Shown here: positions 7,616 to 14,541 of the stretch, one piece after another | Layout: each line of letters starts with the position of its first letter | Position numbering within the stretch: the first letter of the stretch is position 1 | Source of the DNA: an uncultured Clostridia bacterium | GTDB taxonomy: Bacteria > Bacillota_A > Clostridia > Christensenellales > UBA1242 | Reading direction: 5' to 3' | Length of the DNA stretch: 18,939 bases | Assembly (NCBI GenBank): GCA_947629895.1 | Contig: CANRFP010000020.1 | Location: 1 to 18,939 of the forward strand | Position numbers and translations under genes: made by a program | Notes under the pieces: model-generated | What the model was told of the DNA's origin: nothing | Database searches by the model: none | The model's input: the letters and a program-made list of their open reading frames with translations, nothing else

Positions 7616-8553
7616 GTAAAAAACTGATTATCACACTTTCAATAATATTTTCAGTTGTGGCGGTGGTGCTAATTCTTTTTTGGACACTTTTTGCTTTGTC
7701 CTCAGTGAGTGTGCAGTTTCATTCAACCACGATGAACCTAACAGAAATTTCCCAACAAGAAATTGTTTCGGCTGGGAACTTTCACTATGGGGCGTGCGTG
7801 CTTTTTGAAGGAAAAAATAAGTATATTCAAAACATCCAAAATGCCGCACAAAATAACGAAAAACTTGCTTATTTGAAAGTTTTGAACATAGAAACTGTTT
7901 TTCCAAACAAAATGGTCATTCATGTTGCGGAAAGAGAGGAAGTTTTTGCCATAAAATCAAATGAACACACATACATTTGTGACAACGAACTGCGCGTTTT
8001 GCAGATTGATGCGGACAGGCCCAACTTAATTGAAGTGCAAGGGCTGGAAATAAACAACACTGACATCAAAATTGGTGACTTTTTAAGCGTTAAGCAAGGG
8101 GCAATCAAAAAATTTTACAGCGTTATGCTTGAAAATAATCGAAACACGGCGGAGCAACTTGGAAAATTTGCCAAAATTGACATTTCTTCTTATACAGAAA
8201 GTTTAACACAAAAAGAATATTATTCATTAACATTAACCACAAGGCAAGGGCAAATCTACATTATCAACAACCCAGATTTTGCCTTCTCAAAAAAGGTGCA
8301 ACTGCTTTTTTCAATGGAAAGCACACTGTTTTCAAAAACAAATGAGGGCAACATTCTTGATGCTGGCGGAAAAGCAATATATGTGAAAGAAGTTGAAAAT
8401 GAATACTATTTTGTGCAGCAGTCCACAGAGGGCAGCCAAGTTTTAACGCAGGAAATTTTGCTTGCCTGCCGCCTAAAAGTGGACAATTTGCCTTTGGACA
8501 AGCACATAAATCGCACAGAGAAGGATATTTTCGCAAGTTTGGTCAAAGTTTAA
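7612..8553 (+). CDS. divIB: Cell-division protein DivIB/FtsQ
   Basis: Bitopic membrane protein of the division complex that works with FtsL and DivIC. The 313 residues start at a TTG whose TTGA overlaps the murA stop, with GTGAGGA just upstream as ribosome site. A short cytoplasmic N-terminus is followed by one transmembrane segment (about residues 4-30). An extracytoplasmic POTRA-type region then begins near VSVQFHSTTMNLTE and is followed by the beta-rich domain with FPNKMVIHVAEREEVFAI. The C-terminal third is poorly conserved. It is last in the tightly packed run, and 130 bp with a new promoter separate it from ftsA. The rapidly evolving family gives few invariant residues, so the call rests on topology, the FPNKMVIHVAER block and position. 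Confidence 0.85.
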   Translation: MSKKLIITLSIIFSVVAVVLILFWTLFALSSVSVQFHSTTMNLTEISQQEIVSAGNFHYGACVLFEGKNKYIQNIQNAAQNNEKLAYLKVLNIETVFPNKMVIHVAEREEVFAIKSNEHTYICDNELRVLQIDADRPNLIEVQGLEINNTDIKIGDFLSVKQGAIKKFYSVMLENNRNTAEQLGKFAKIDISSYTESLTQKEYYSLTLTTRQGQIYIINNPDFAFSKKVQLLFSMESTLFSKTNEGNILDAGGKAIYVKEVENEYYFVQQSTEGSQVLTQEILLACRLKVDNLPLDKHINRTEKDIFASLVKV

Positions 8554-8631
8554 CTAGGTCATTTTAAAAATGCATATTTATGCAAAATTTTTAATAAAAA
8601 TAAAAATTTTGTAAAAACATGGTGAATTTGT

Positions 8632-8661
8632 TTGACTTTTTGTCAGTTTTTGTTTTAAAAT
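8632..8661 (+). promoter_or_regulatory. Sigma-A-type promoter of the ftsA-like gene
   Basis: TTGACT (8632-8637) and TAAAAT (8656-8661) are 18 bp apart. Transcription would begin near 8668, giving a leader of about 17 nt that contains GGGGGT ahead of the ATG at 8684. The preceding AT-rich stretch also holds a small TGCATA/TATGCA inverted repeat (8571-8584). Confidence 0.6.
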
Positions 8662-8683
8662 GTTGTTAGAAAATGGGGGTATT

Positions 8684-9796
8684 ATGGCAGAAGATGTAAC
8701 CGTTGTTGAAATTGGCTCTTCAAAACTCAGCCTCGTGGTGGCACAACGCGGTGTCAACGGCATTTTCAACATCAAGGCAAAAGCACAGGTTGAATATGCA
8801 GGCTTTTTTGAGGGTGAATTTATTGAAAACTCTTTGCTTGAAGATGCTGTGTGTTCTCTTTTTGCACAAATTAACTCTGTTTATAAGAAACCTATTCAAA
8901 AAATCTATGTGGGCGTTCCTGCGGAGTTCTCCAAAGTCACCACCACAAGAGAACAATTAAATTTCAAGTTTAAAAGGGCGGTTAAAAACAGCGATATTGA
9001 GGCGCTTTCTGATGCGGTTACAAAAAAAGTTAAAGTTGACGAAATGGAAATTTTGTCAATAAATCCAATCTATTTCACGCTTGATGACAACAGAAAATCC
9101 AACTCGCCCTTGGGGCTTAAAGCGGAAAAAATATCGGCAGAACTATCAATTGTTTTGGCGCAAAGCAGATTTATTTCACTGTTCAACAAAATTTTGTCTA
9201 AAATTGGCATCGAGCAAGTTGAATATTTGAGTGAGCCACTTTGCGAGGCTATGCTTGTGCTTGAAAAGGAAGAAAGAGAAAGAACTTGCATCGTTATTGA
9301 CGTTGGGGCAAGAACAACAAGCGTGGCGTTTGTTAAGGGTGACGGGCTGACAAACCTTGTGTCCTTCTCAATGGGAGGTTCGCATGTTACAAGTGATTTG
9401 TCGGAGGCATGCGGAATTGATTACAACGATGCAACCAATTTGAAGAAAAAAATTGTGCTTTCGCTTAAAGGCAAGGAAAACGATTTTTATGAACTAGTCA
9501 CGCTTGGCGGGCGTGTGGCAAAAATTCCGCTTGACTTTGCAAACCAAGTTGTGGGCTATCGCTTGGACTTGATGGCAAAAACCATAAATGAATGCATTAG
9601 GCTGTTTGCAAAAGAGTATGTGCCATATTATCCAATCTATTTGTGCGGCGCAGGTGTATGCAAAATTAAGGGCGGAAAAGACTACATTGCAAAGTGCCTC
9701 AACCGAAACATTATGTATGGCGTTCCACCAATTCCTGCAATGGACAAACCCGAACTTGCCGCTCTGCTGGGATTGCTAAATCGGGCAATAGACTAA
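8684..9796 (+). CDS. ftsA: FtsA-like actin-fold cell-division protein
   Basis: Actin-family ATPase that in most bacteria tethers FtsZ filaments to the membrane. The ATG at 8684 gives 370 residues, shorter than the roughly 410-440 of typical FtsA. An in-frame ATG at 8660 overlaps the promoter -10 element and is less likely. Motifs run in order: phosphate-1 loop VVEIGSSKL (Glu where Asp is usual), an SHS2/1C-like insertion around 75-160, phosphate-2 IDVGARTTSVAFVKGD, MGGSHVTSDLSEACGI, and the adenosine loop PIYLCGAGVCKIKGG. The protein ends ALLGLLNRAID with no visible amphipathic membrane-targeting helix. PilM-like relatives share this fold, but position directly before ftsZ supports an FtsA role. 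It has its own promoter. Confidence 0.8.
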   Translation: MAEDVTVVEIGSSKLSLVVAQRGVNGIFNIKAKAQVEYAGFFEGEFIENSLLEDAVCSLFAQINSVYKKPIQKIYVGVPAEFSKVTTTREQLNFKFKRAVKNSDIEALSDAVTKKVKVDEMEILSINPIYFTLDDNRKSNSPLGLKAEKISAELSIVLAQSRFISLFNKILSKIGIEQVEYLSEPLCEAMLVLEKEERERTCIVIDVGARTTSVAFVKGDGLTNLVSFSMGGSHVTSDLSEACGIDYNDATNLKKKIVLSLKGKENDFYELVTLGGRVAKIPLDFANQVVGYRLDLMAKTINECIRLFAKEYVPYYPIYLCGAGVCKIKGGKDYIAKCLNRNIMYGVPPIPAMDKPELAALLGLLNRAID

Positions 9797-9845
9797 AAAT
9801 GAGTAAAAAAAAGCACTAAAAAAGAGCAAAAACATATAAAAATTC

Positions 9846-9874
9846 TTGCAAAAATCAAAATTTTCATGTAAAAT
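9846..9874 (+). promoter_or_regulatory. Sigma-A-type promoter of ftsZ
   Basis: TTGCAA (9846-9851) and TAAAAT (9869-9874) are separated by 17 bp in the 106-bp gap after ftsA. Predicted initiation near 9881 leaves a short leader with AAGGAG at 9891-9896 and the ATG at 9903. ftsZ can therefore be expressed separately from ftsA. Confidence 0.65.
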
Positions 9875-9902
9875 AAAAACATCAATCTGAAAGGAGAACA
9901 AA

Positions 9903-11135
9903 ATGGACAGTATCGAAAATCAAAACAACAACGAAAACAACGCAAACCCAACCTCAATCGTTAAGATTAAAGTTTTGGGCGTGGGCGGCGGCGGAAACAA
10001 CGCTGTCAATCGTATGATTGAGGCAAATGTTCGCTCGGCTGAGTTTGTTGCCATCAACACCGATAAACAGGCTTTGCTTATTTCAAAAGCGCCAAAAAGA
10101 ATCCAAATTGGCGAAAGATTAACGGGCGGCCGCGGCGCTGGTGCAATTCCTGAAATTGGAAGAAAGGCAGCAGAAGAAAGCAAGTCCACAATCACCGAAA
10201 TTTTGAAAGGAACTGACCTTGTGTTCATCACCGCTGGCATGGGCGGTGGAACGGGAACGGGCGCGGCTCCTGTTATTGCTCAAATTGCAAAAGAACTTGG
10301 CATTTTGACGGTTGGTATTGTCACCAAACCATTCCTTTTTGAAAACCCAAAGAGAATGCAAAACGCCGAAAAAGGAATTGCAGAACTTAAAAAATATGTT
10401 GACACAATCGTCATCATTCCAAACGAAAGATTGCTCACCATTTTGCCAGAAAAAACAACTCTTGTTGAGGCATTTAGATATGCAGATGATGTTTTGAGAC
10501 AAGGTATCCAAGGCATTTCTGACCTTATCGTGTTCACAGGAATGATAAACTTGGATTTTGCAGATATTGAAACCGTTATGAAAAATCGCGGACTTGCACA
10601 TATGGGCATTGGTCGCGGCAAAGGCGAAAACAAAACTTTGGACGCTGTTCGTCAAGCGGTTGCTTCACCTCTTATTGAAACAACCATTGAAGGCGCAACG
10701 GGCGTTGTGCTCAACATCAAAGGCGGCAGCGACATCACTTTGAGAGAAGTTACTGAGGCGGCAAACCTTGTTCAAGAGGTCATCGACCCATCTTGTAACC
10801 TCATTTTTGGCAGCAGCATAGACCCAGAAATGAGAGATGAGGTTGAAATCACCATTATTGCAACCGGTTTCAAAACTCCTGGCGAAAATGAAAAAGAGCC
10901 AGAAAAGCAAATTGAAGAGCCTAAGCCACAACCTCAACCACAACCAAAAGAAAATCCTCGCGAAAAATTTGATGTGTTCTTCCCACCATCAGGATTCAAT
11001 GCTGAAAATCAACAAGTTCCACAAGATGGCGGGGTTCGCCTAGAGCAAAATTCAAATTCTTCTCATGTTGATGTTGGTCCAAGCACAAACATTCCACCTT
11101 GGATTGCAAAAATTAGGAACAAAAACAAAAAATAG
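9903..11135 (+). CDS. ftsZ: Cell-division tubulin homologue FtsZ
   Basis: GTPase that forms the cytoplasmic Z-ring and recruits the division machinery. It has 410 residues. [13 protein letters not shown] (27-38) begins the nucleotide-binding domain, the tubulin signature GGGTGTG is at 114-120, and the catalytic T7 loop NLDFADI is at about 216-222. The C-terminal domain ends near residue 325 (IIATGF). A disordered linker rich in Glu, Pro and Gln (including PQPQPQP) then leads to the terminal peptide IPPWIAKIR plus a basic tail (395-410). This corresponds to the conserved peptide that binds FtsA, SepF and other partners. AAGGAG gives a strong ribosome site. An intrinsic terminator lies 53 bp past the stop. 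Confidence 0.98.
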   Translation: MDSIENQNNNENNANPTSIVKIKVLGVGGGGNNAVNRMIEANVRSAEFVAINTDKQALLISKAPKRIQIGERLTGGRGAGAIPEIGRKAAEESKSTITEILKGTDLVFITAGMGGGTGTGAAPVIAQIAKELGILTVGIVTKPFLFENPKRMQNAEKGIAELKKYVDTIVIIPNERLLTILPEKTTLVEAFRYADDVLRQGIQGISDLIVFTGMINLDFADIETVMKNRGLAHMGIGRGKGENKTLDAVRQAVASPLIETTIEGATGVVLNIKGGSDITLREVTEAANLVQEVIDPSCNLIFGSSIDPEMRDEVEITIIATGFKTPGENEKEPEKQIEEPKPQPQPQPKENPREKFDVFFPPSGFNAENQQVPQDGGVRLEQNSNSSHVDVGPSTNIPPWIAKIRNKNKK

Positions 11136-11188
11136 AGAATTTTTGCATAGGTTTTTTATGCAGTTGAAAAAATCAAAATTTTAAATTG

Positions 11189-11220
11189 AAGAACAGTCAT
11201 ATGGCTGTTCTTTTTATATT
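11189..11220 (+). terminator. Rho-independent terminator after ftsZ
   Basis: AAGAACAGTC (11189-11198) pairs with GGCTGTTCTT (11203-11212) across an ATAT loop, with one G-T pair. T-rich sequence follows. It separates the division genes from the sporulation block. Confidence 0.85.
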
Positions 11221-11261
11221 TTTCATTTGTTTATTTCGGCTTGCTTTTCTTTTGTGGCAAA

Positions 11262-11337
11262 TTTGACAAGATTTGTTAAAAGTCGAAGCAAAAACCCATT
11301 TTTTTCCTATCTCAAAAAGTTTAATTCCTATTAAAAT
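11262..11337 (+). promoter_or_regulatory. Candidate Spo0A-controlled spoIIG promoter region
   Basis: In B. subtilis, spoIIG is transcribed by sigma-A with phosphorylated Spo0A. Here TTTGACAAG (11262-11270) is, on the other strand, eight of nine bases of the Spo0A box TTTGTCRAA, and a second GTCGAA core lies at 11282-11287. The best -10 is TAAAAT at 11332-11337, placing the boxes at about -60 and -78. There is no good -35 at normal spacing, as in the known spoIIG promoter. The assignment is tentative in such AT-rich DNA. Confidence 0.35.
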
Positions 11338-11354
11338 GTTTTTGGGAGGGAAAG

Positions 11355-12158
11355 ATGGAAATCGTTGTGGAATATGTTTTGCTTGAAAACTTTTTGATTA
11401 ACATAATCGTTTTGAAATCTGTCGCACTTCTCTTAAATGAAAAAGGCCACTTATTTTGGCTGTCGGCACTTATTGCCTCGTGCATCAATCTTGCACTGCC
11501 AATTTTGTATGTGAGTGTTTTTGGCTCTTTCCTTTTGCAATTTGGCATGGCTTTTGTGATAATTTGTCTCTCCTTCAATTTCAAAACAATAAAAAAGTTT
11601 GCCCAGATTTGCCTTTGTTATTTTTTGGTTAACTTCATTTATGGAGGGGCGTGCTTCTTCTTTGAACAAATGTTTGGAATAAAAAACCTTCTTGTGGTGC
11701 TTGTGATTATGGCGGCAACCTATCTTATATTTAAAATTTTGTTTAAAAAATTGTGGCGAAAGAAAAATATCAACAACTTTTGCTATGATGTGGAAATTGA
11801 AATTGCTGGCAAAAAATGTAAGGGCAAAGCGTTTTTGGACAGCGGAAACTTGCTTTTTGACCCGCTCACAAAAAGACCGGTCAGTTTGATTAATTTCAAG
11901 GTTTTTTCTTCTCTTTTTTCGGATATTGATTTGGAAGATGTTCTGAGAAAGGCGGACAAATTGAAAAAAATAAATTTGGCACATTACATTTCAATGGGAA
12001 CGCTTTCGAGCGATGGAAAAATTTTGGTTTTTGAGGCGGACAAAATTTGCGTGAAAGGGCAGGTGCTTGAAAAGCCAATTTTGGGCTTGTCTCTTTCAAA
12101 CTTCAACACCGCCTTTGGAACAGACATAATTTTGCACAACAATTTTGCAGGAATATAG
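11355..12158 (+). CDS. spoIIGA: Pro-sigma-E processing protease SpoIIGA
   Basis: Membrane-bound aspartic protease that cleaves pro-SigE after the asymmetric septum forms, triggered by forespore SpoIIR. It has 267 residues. The N-terminal half holds about five transmembrane segments (roughly residues 5-130). The C-terminal cytoplasmic domain carries the catalytic motif FLDSGN with Asp162, followed by DPLTKRPVS and a late ILGLSLSNF block. GGGAGG precedes the ATG. The gene sits eight bases before pro-sigE, the conserved substrate pairing. No SpoIIR gene is in this window. Confidence 0.95.
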   Translation: MEIVVEYVLLENFLINIIVLKSVALLLNEKGHLFWLSALIASCINLALPILYVSVFGSFLLQFGMAFVIICLSFNFKTIKKFAQICLCYFLVNFIYGGACFFFEQMFGIKNLLVVLVIMAATYLIFKILFKKLWRKKNINNFCYDVEIEIAGKKCKGKAFLDSGNLLFDPLTKRPVSLINFKVFSSLFSDIDLEDVLRKADKLKKINLAHYISMGTLSSDGKILVFEADKICVKGQVLEKPILGLSLSNFNTAFGTDIILHNNFAGI

Positions 12159-12166
12159 GAGGGTAT

Positions 12167-12895
12167 ATGAAAATATTTTACAAATTAAAGCTGTTTTTTT
12201 GGAAAATGTTTAACCGCGAGGATAAAAGATTTATCACAAGCATACTTTGTTTTGTTTGTGGGAATAAGGCTCTGCCTGAGCCGCTTGAAATGGAAGAGGA
12301 ACTTTTTCTTTTGGAGGAGACCAAAAATGGAAATGCGGTTGCGCGTGATAAGTTAATTGAACACAATTTGCGCCTTGTGGTTTTCATCGCAAAAAAATTT
12401 GAGAACACAGGACTTGAACTTGAAGATTTGATTTCCATTGGTGCAATCGGTTTGATTAAAGCGGTTAAAACTTACAGCGTTGACAAAAACATTAAACTTG
12501 CAACCTATGCAAGCCGATGCATAGAAAATGAAATTTTAATGCAACTTAGAAAAAACACCAGAATTAAAAATGAAATTTCGCTTGACGAGCCGCTTTCGTC
12601 TGATGGTGAAGGAAACGAACTTCTTCTTGCAGACATAATCCCAATTGACGAGGAAAGTGTGTCAAAAAACATCGAGGCAAGTGCGGAGAAACAAGTGCTT
12701 ATGAATGTGATTGCCAAACTTGATGAAAGAGAAAAGATAATAATGGAGTTGCGTTTTGGGCTTGCCGGCAAAGAGGAAAAAACACAAAAAGAGGTTGCCG
12801 ACCTCATGGGAATAAGTCAAAGTTATATTTCAAGAATTGAGAAAAAAATATTGCTGAAACTTAGGAAAAAGCTTGAAAAAGCAAGTGAAATTTAA
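12167..12895 (+). CDS. sigE: RNA polymerase sigma factor SigE (pro-form)
   Basis: Early mother-cell sporulation sigma factor, made as an inactive membrane-associated precursor. It has 242 residues. The N-terminus (MKIFYKLKLFFWKMF) is an amphipathic, basic pro-sequence. By alignment of the ALPxPL block with B. subtilis, SpoIIGA cleavage should fall near residues 28-29. Region 2 includes NLRLVVFIAKKFENTGLELEDL, IGLIKAVKTY and the DNA-reading KLATYASRCIENEILM. SLDEPL and NELLLADI follow, and region 4 ends with KTQKEVADLMGISQSYISR. AGGAGG precedes the ATG. The 212-bp gap to sigG holds a Spo0A-type box and a forespore-type promoter. Confidence 0.97.
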   Translation: MKIFYKLKLFFWKMFNREDKRFITSILCFVCGNKALPEPLEMEEELFLLEETKNGNAVARDKLIEHNLRLVVFIAKKFENTGLELEDLISIGAIGLIKAVKTYSVDKNIKLATYASRCIENEILMQLRKNTRIKNEISLDEPLSSDGEGNELLLADIIPIDEESVSKNIEASAEKQVLMNVIAKLDEREKIIMELRFGLAGKEEKTQKEVADLMGISQSYISRIEKKILLKLRKKLEKASEI

Positions 12896-13027
12896 AGAAA
12901 TAAAAAAATATGAAAAAAATACTAAAAAATTAAATTATAAATATTTTTCCATTCGATAATATGGAATTTTAAGCCATTTTTAATTATTTTTGCAAAAAAT
13001 GTTGAAAAAATAATTTTTTGGCTATTT

Positions 13028-13036
13028 TTTGTCGAA
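13028..13036 (+). promoter_or_regulatory. Perfect Spo0A-type box between sigE and sigG
   Basis: TTTGTCGAA at 13028-13036 matches the published Spo0A consensus TTTGTCRAA at all nine positions. It lies 14 bases ahead of the candidate forespore promoter and 71 bases ahead of the sigG ATG. A chance match is possible in AT-rich DNA. No typical sigma-A promoter is visible beside it. Confidence 0.4.
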
Positions 13037-13049
13037 TTTATTTTATTTT

Positions 13050-13078
13050 GCATAACTTCGTTTACTTGGGGCAAGATA
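13050..13078 (+). promoter_or_regulatory. Candidate sigma-F/sigma-G promoter of sigG
   Basis: GCATA (13050-13054) matches the -35 shared by sigma-F and sigma-G. CAAGATA (13072-13078), 17 bp downstream, matches the sigma-G -10 consensus CATnMTA at all but one position. The GG pair just upstream (13069-13071) also suits sigma-F. Initiation would be near 13085. In B. subtilis sigG is likewise read by sigma-F and by its own product. Confidence 0.55.
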
Positions 13079-13107
13079 ACATTAAATTGCTTTGAAAAGA
13101 GGTGGTT

Positions 13108-13881
13108 ATGTCAAATAAAGTTGTGATTTCTGGTGTGAATACAGCCAATTTGCCAAAACTCAAAAATGCTGAGGTTATGGCACTGTTAAAAGAGGTTAAG
13201 GCGGGAGACGAATTTGCACGGGACAAATTTGTTGTTGCAAATTTGAGGCTTGTGCTTTCGGTTGTTCAAAGATTTGCAAATCAAAGTGATAAGGCAGACG
13301 ATATGTTTCAAGTGGGATGCGTGGGGCTTTTGAAAGCAATCGACAATTTTGACGACACTTTAAATGTTAGATTTTCAACCTATGCCGTGCCAATGATTGT
13401 GGGCGAAATTAGAAGATTTTTGCGCGACAACAATTCGGTTAGAATAAGCCGCTCAATCAGAGATGTGGCATATCGTTCTTTGCAAGCAAAGGAAAAATTT
13501 ATTGCGGAAAACAACTGTGAGCCAACGCTTGAACAAATCTCGCAAATGGTTGACATTCCACTTAAAGATGTGACCTTTGCGCTTGACGCAATAAGTGACA
13601 CGGTGTCTTTGAGCGAGCCGATTTATAATGATGGGAATGAAGCAATAAGAATTATGGACCAAATTGCAGATGAGAAAAATTGCGATGAGGAAATTGTTGA
13701 AAAACTGTCGCTTGGTGATGCCATAAAAAATTTGTCCGACAGAGAGAAAGAAATTTTGCTTATGAGATATTATGTTGGCAAAACGCAAATGGAAGTCAGC
13801 GAGGAGGTTGGAATTTCACAAGCCCAAGTTTCGCGTCTTGAAAAGAATGCGCTTAAAATGATAAAAGAGTTTATTGAATAG
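13108..13881 (+). CDS. sigG: RNA polymerase sigma factor SigG
   Basis: Late forespore-specific sigma factor. I chose the ATG at 13108, giving 257 residues that begin MSNKVVISGVNTANLPKLKN, like known SigG proteins. A GTG two codons earlier falls inside the ribosome site (GAGGTGG). Region 2 has ANLRLVLSVVQRF, DDMFQVGCVGLLKAIDNFD and RFSTYAVPMIVGEIRRFLRD. Region 3 has NSVRISRSIRDVAY. Region 4 ends QMEVSEEVGISQAQVSRLEK. There is no pro-sequence, as expected because SigG is controlled by SpoIIAB and forespore signals. A terminator follows at 13910. Confidence 0.96.
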   Translation: MSNKVVISGVNTANLPKLKNAEVMALLKEVKAGDEFARDKFVVANLRLVLSVVQRFANQSDKADDMFQVGCVGLLKAIDNFDDTLNVRFSTYAVPMIVGEIRRFLRDNNSVRISRSIRDVAYRSLQAKEKFIAENNCEPTLEQISQMVDIPLKDVTFALDAISDTVSLSEPIYNDGNEAIRIMDQIADEKNCDEEIVEKLSLGDAIKNLSDREKEILLMRYYVGKTQMEVSEEVGISQAQVSRLEKNALKMIKEFIE

Positions 13882-13909
13882 ACAAATCAATTTTGTAATC
13901 CAATTTATG

Positions 13910-13944
13910 AAAAACAGTCGCTTTTTTGAGGCTGTTTTTTATTT
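13910..13944 (+). terminator. Rho-independent terminator after sigG
   Basis: AAAAACAGTC (13910-13919) pairs with GGCTGTTTTT (13930-13939) around a 10-nt loop, with one G-T pair, and a T-run follows. It closes the spoIIG-sigG unit, so ylmC needs its own promoter. Confidence 0.8.
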
Positions 13945-13948
13945 GTTG

Positions 13949-13984
13949 GTATTTTTTGACAAAATGCGACATAGCGTATTGTAT
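13949..13984 (+). promoter_or_regulatory. Candidate ylmC promoter (sigma-E-like, overlapping a TTGACA)
   Basis: GTATTTT (13949-13955), a 14-bp spacer and CATAGCGT (13970-13977) resemble the sigma-E consensus kMATATT-N14-CATACAnT, with mismatches in both elements. A sigma-A-like TTGACA (13956-13961) overlaps it, but no good -10 lies at standard distance (TATTGT at 15 bp). Either would start transcription close to the gene. Confidence 0.3.
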
Positions 13985-13997
13985 GGACACGTCTTTT

Positions 13998-14282
13998 ATG
14001 GAACTTAGGTGCAAAGAAATTGTCAATGTTGTGGACGGGCGTAGGCTTGGACATATTGTTGATGTTATTTTTAATCTTGAAAATGGGTGCTTGCAAGGTG
14101 TGGTTGTGCCGGGTGAAAAAAACTTTTGGAATGTTTTTAAAAATGGAGCAGAACTTTTTATTCCACTTTCTCAAATTGTTAAAGTGGGCTCGGATGCAAT
14201 TTTGGTTGAATTGTTTTCAAATCCTCCACCACAAAATCCAAATCCATATATGTTAAGTGGCGGAGGCAAGCATAAAAAATAA
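13998..14282 (+). CDS. ylmC: YlmC/YmxH-family PRC-barrel sporulation protein
   Basis: Small protein of the PRC-barrel fold, named from the YlmC/YmxH sporulation family; the biochemical role is unknown. From the ATG at 13998 it has 94 residues (MELRCKEIVNVVDGRRLG). An in-frame ATG at 13983 would add five. Neither start has a visible ribosome site. The barrel core covers RCKEIVNVVDGRRLGHIVD, CLQGVVVPG and a FIPLSQIVKVGSDAILV block. The tail is Pro/Asn-rich (PPPQNPNP) and ends in KHKK. Position right after sigG matches the spoIIGA-sigE-sigG-ylm order in Bacillus. Repeat B begins one base after the stop. Confidence 0.85.
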   Translation: MELRCKEIVNVVDGRRLGHIVDVIFNLENGCLQGVVVPGEKNFWNVFKNGAELFIPLSQIVKVGSDAILVELFSNPPPQNPNPYMLSGGGKHKK

Positions 14283-14329
14283 CTTACTTTTCTTTTGGAA
14301 AAAAGAAAAGTAAGCAAAAGAAAATCAAT
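14283..14329 (-). repeat. Repeat B full copy, inverted relative to 242-288
   Basis: A perfect 14-bp hairpin: left arm 14283-14296 (CTTACTTTTCTTTT), loop GGAA (14297-14300), right arm 14301-14314, then a 15-nt tail. As a reverse complement it matches 242-288 at 44 of 47 bases. The outermost stem pair is C-G here and G-C there. It starts right after the ylmC stop. The hairpin has no T-run after it, so a terminator role is unlikely on the plus strand. Confidence 0.85.
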
Positions 14330-14358
14330 TATTTATTAAACAGCGACATATTAGGAAA

Positions 14359-14383
14359 AGAAAAGCGAGCAAAAGAAAACCGA
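14359..14383 (-). repeat. Repeat B degenerate half-copy
   Basis: It matches the reverse complement of 195-219 at 20 of 25 bases (AGAAAAG...CAAAAGAAAA). As in the first spacer, one complete and one partial copy lie side by side, here in mirror order. The sequence from 14384 to 14455 is AT-rich with a loose CTGAAAA/TTTTCAG pairing (14407-14438). I see no gene there. Confidence 0.55.
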
Positions 14384-14455
14384 TTATTTTTTTGACAGCG
14401 GAATATCTGAAAAGTCCGTGGCTGATTTTATTTTTCAGAAATCAAATAAATTTTT

Positions 14456-14487
14456 TGAGATTCTTCCGCTTCGCGTCAGAATGACAG
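14456..14487 (+). repeat. Short interspersed repeat A, copy 2
   Basis: This 32-nt element shares TGAGATTCTTC and TCAGAATGACAG with copy 1 at 131-160, with a different centre (CGCTTCGCG). It has the same orientation as copy 1, although the neighbouring repeat B copies are inverted. The two element types therefore arrived or turned independently. Confidence 0.7.
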
Positions 14488-14512
14488 CTTTTTCTTTGAT
14501 TGACGTTTGTTG

Positions 14513-14541
14513 TAGATAAAAAAAGAAGGGGCACGCCCCTT
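14513..14541 (-). terminator. Rho-independent terminator of nrdR overlapping its stop codon
   Basis: On the minus strand AAGGGG (14541-14536) pairs with CCCCTT (14531-14526) around CGTG, and a T-run follows (A-run 14518-14524 on the plus strand). The nrdR stop at 14540-14542 lies partly inside the stem, so terminating ribosomes and hairpin folding could interact. Confidence 0.8.

Noticed and set aside
8571..8584. TGCATA/TATGCA inverted repeat after divIB as a terminator
   Set aside because: The stem is only five to six AT-rich pairs with a tiny loop and no clear T-run, so it is too weak to call.
14407..14438. CTGAAAA/TTTTCAG pairing as a terminator or structured RNA
   Set aside because: Seven weak pairs with an 18-nt loop in AT-rich DNA are expected by chance.
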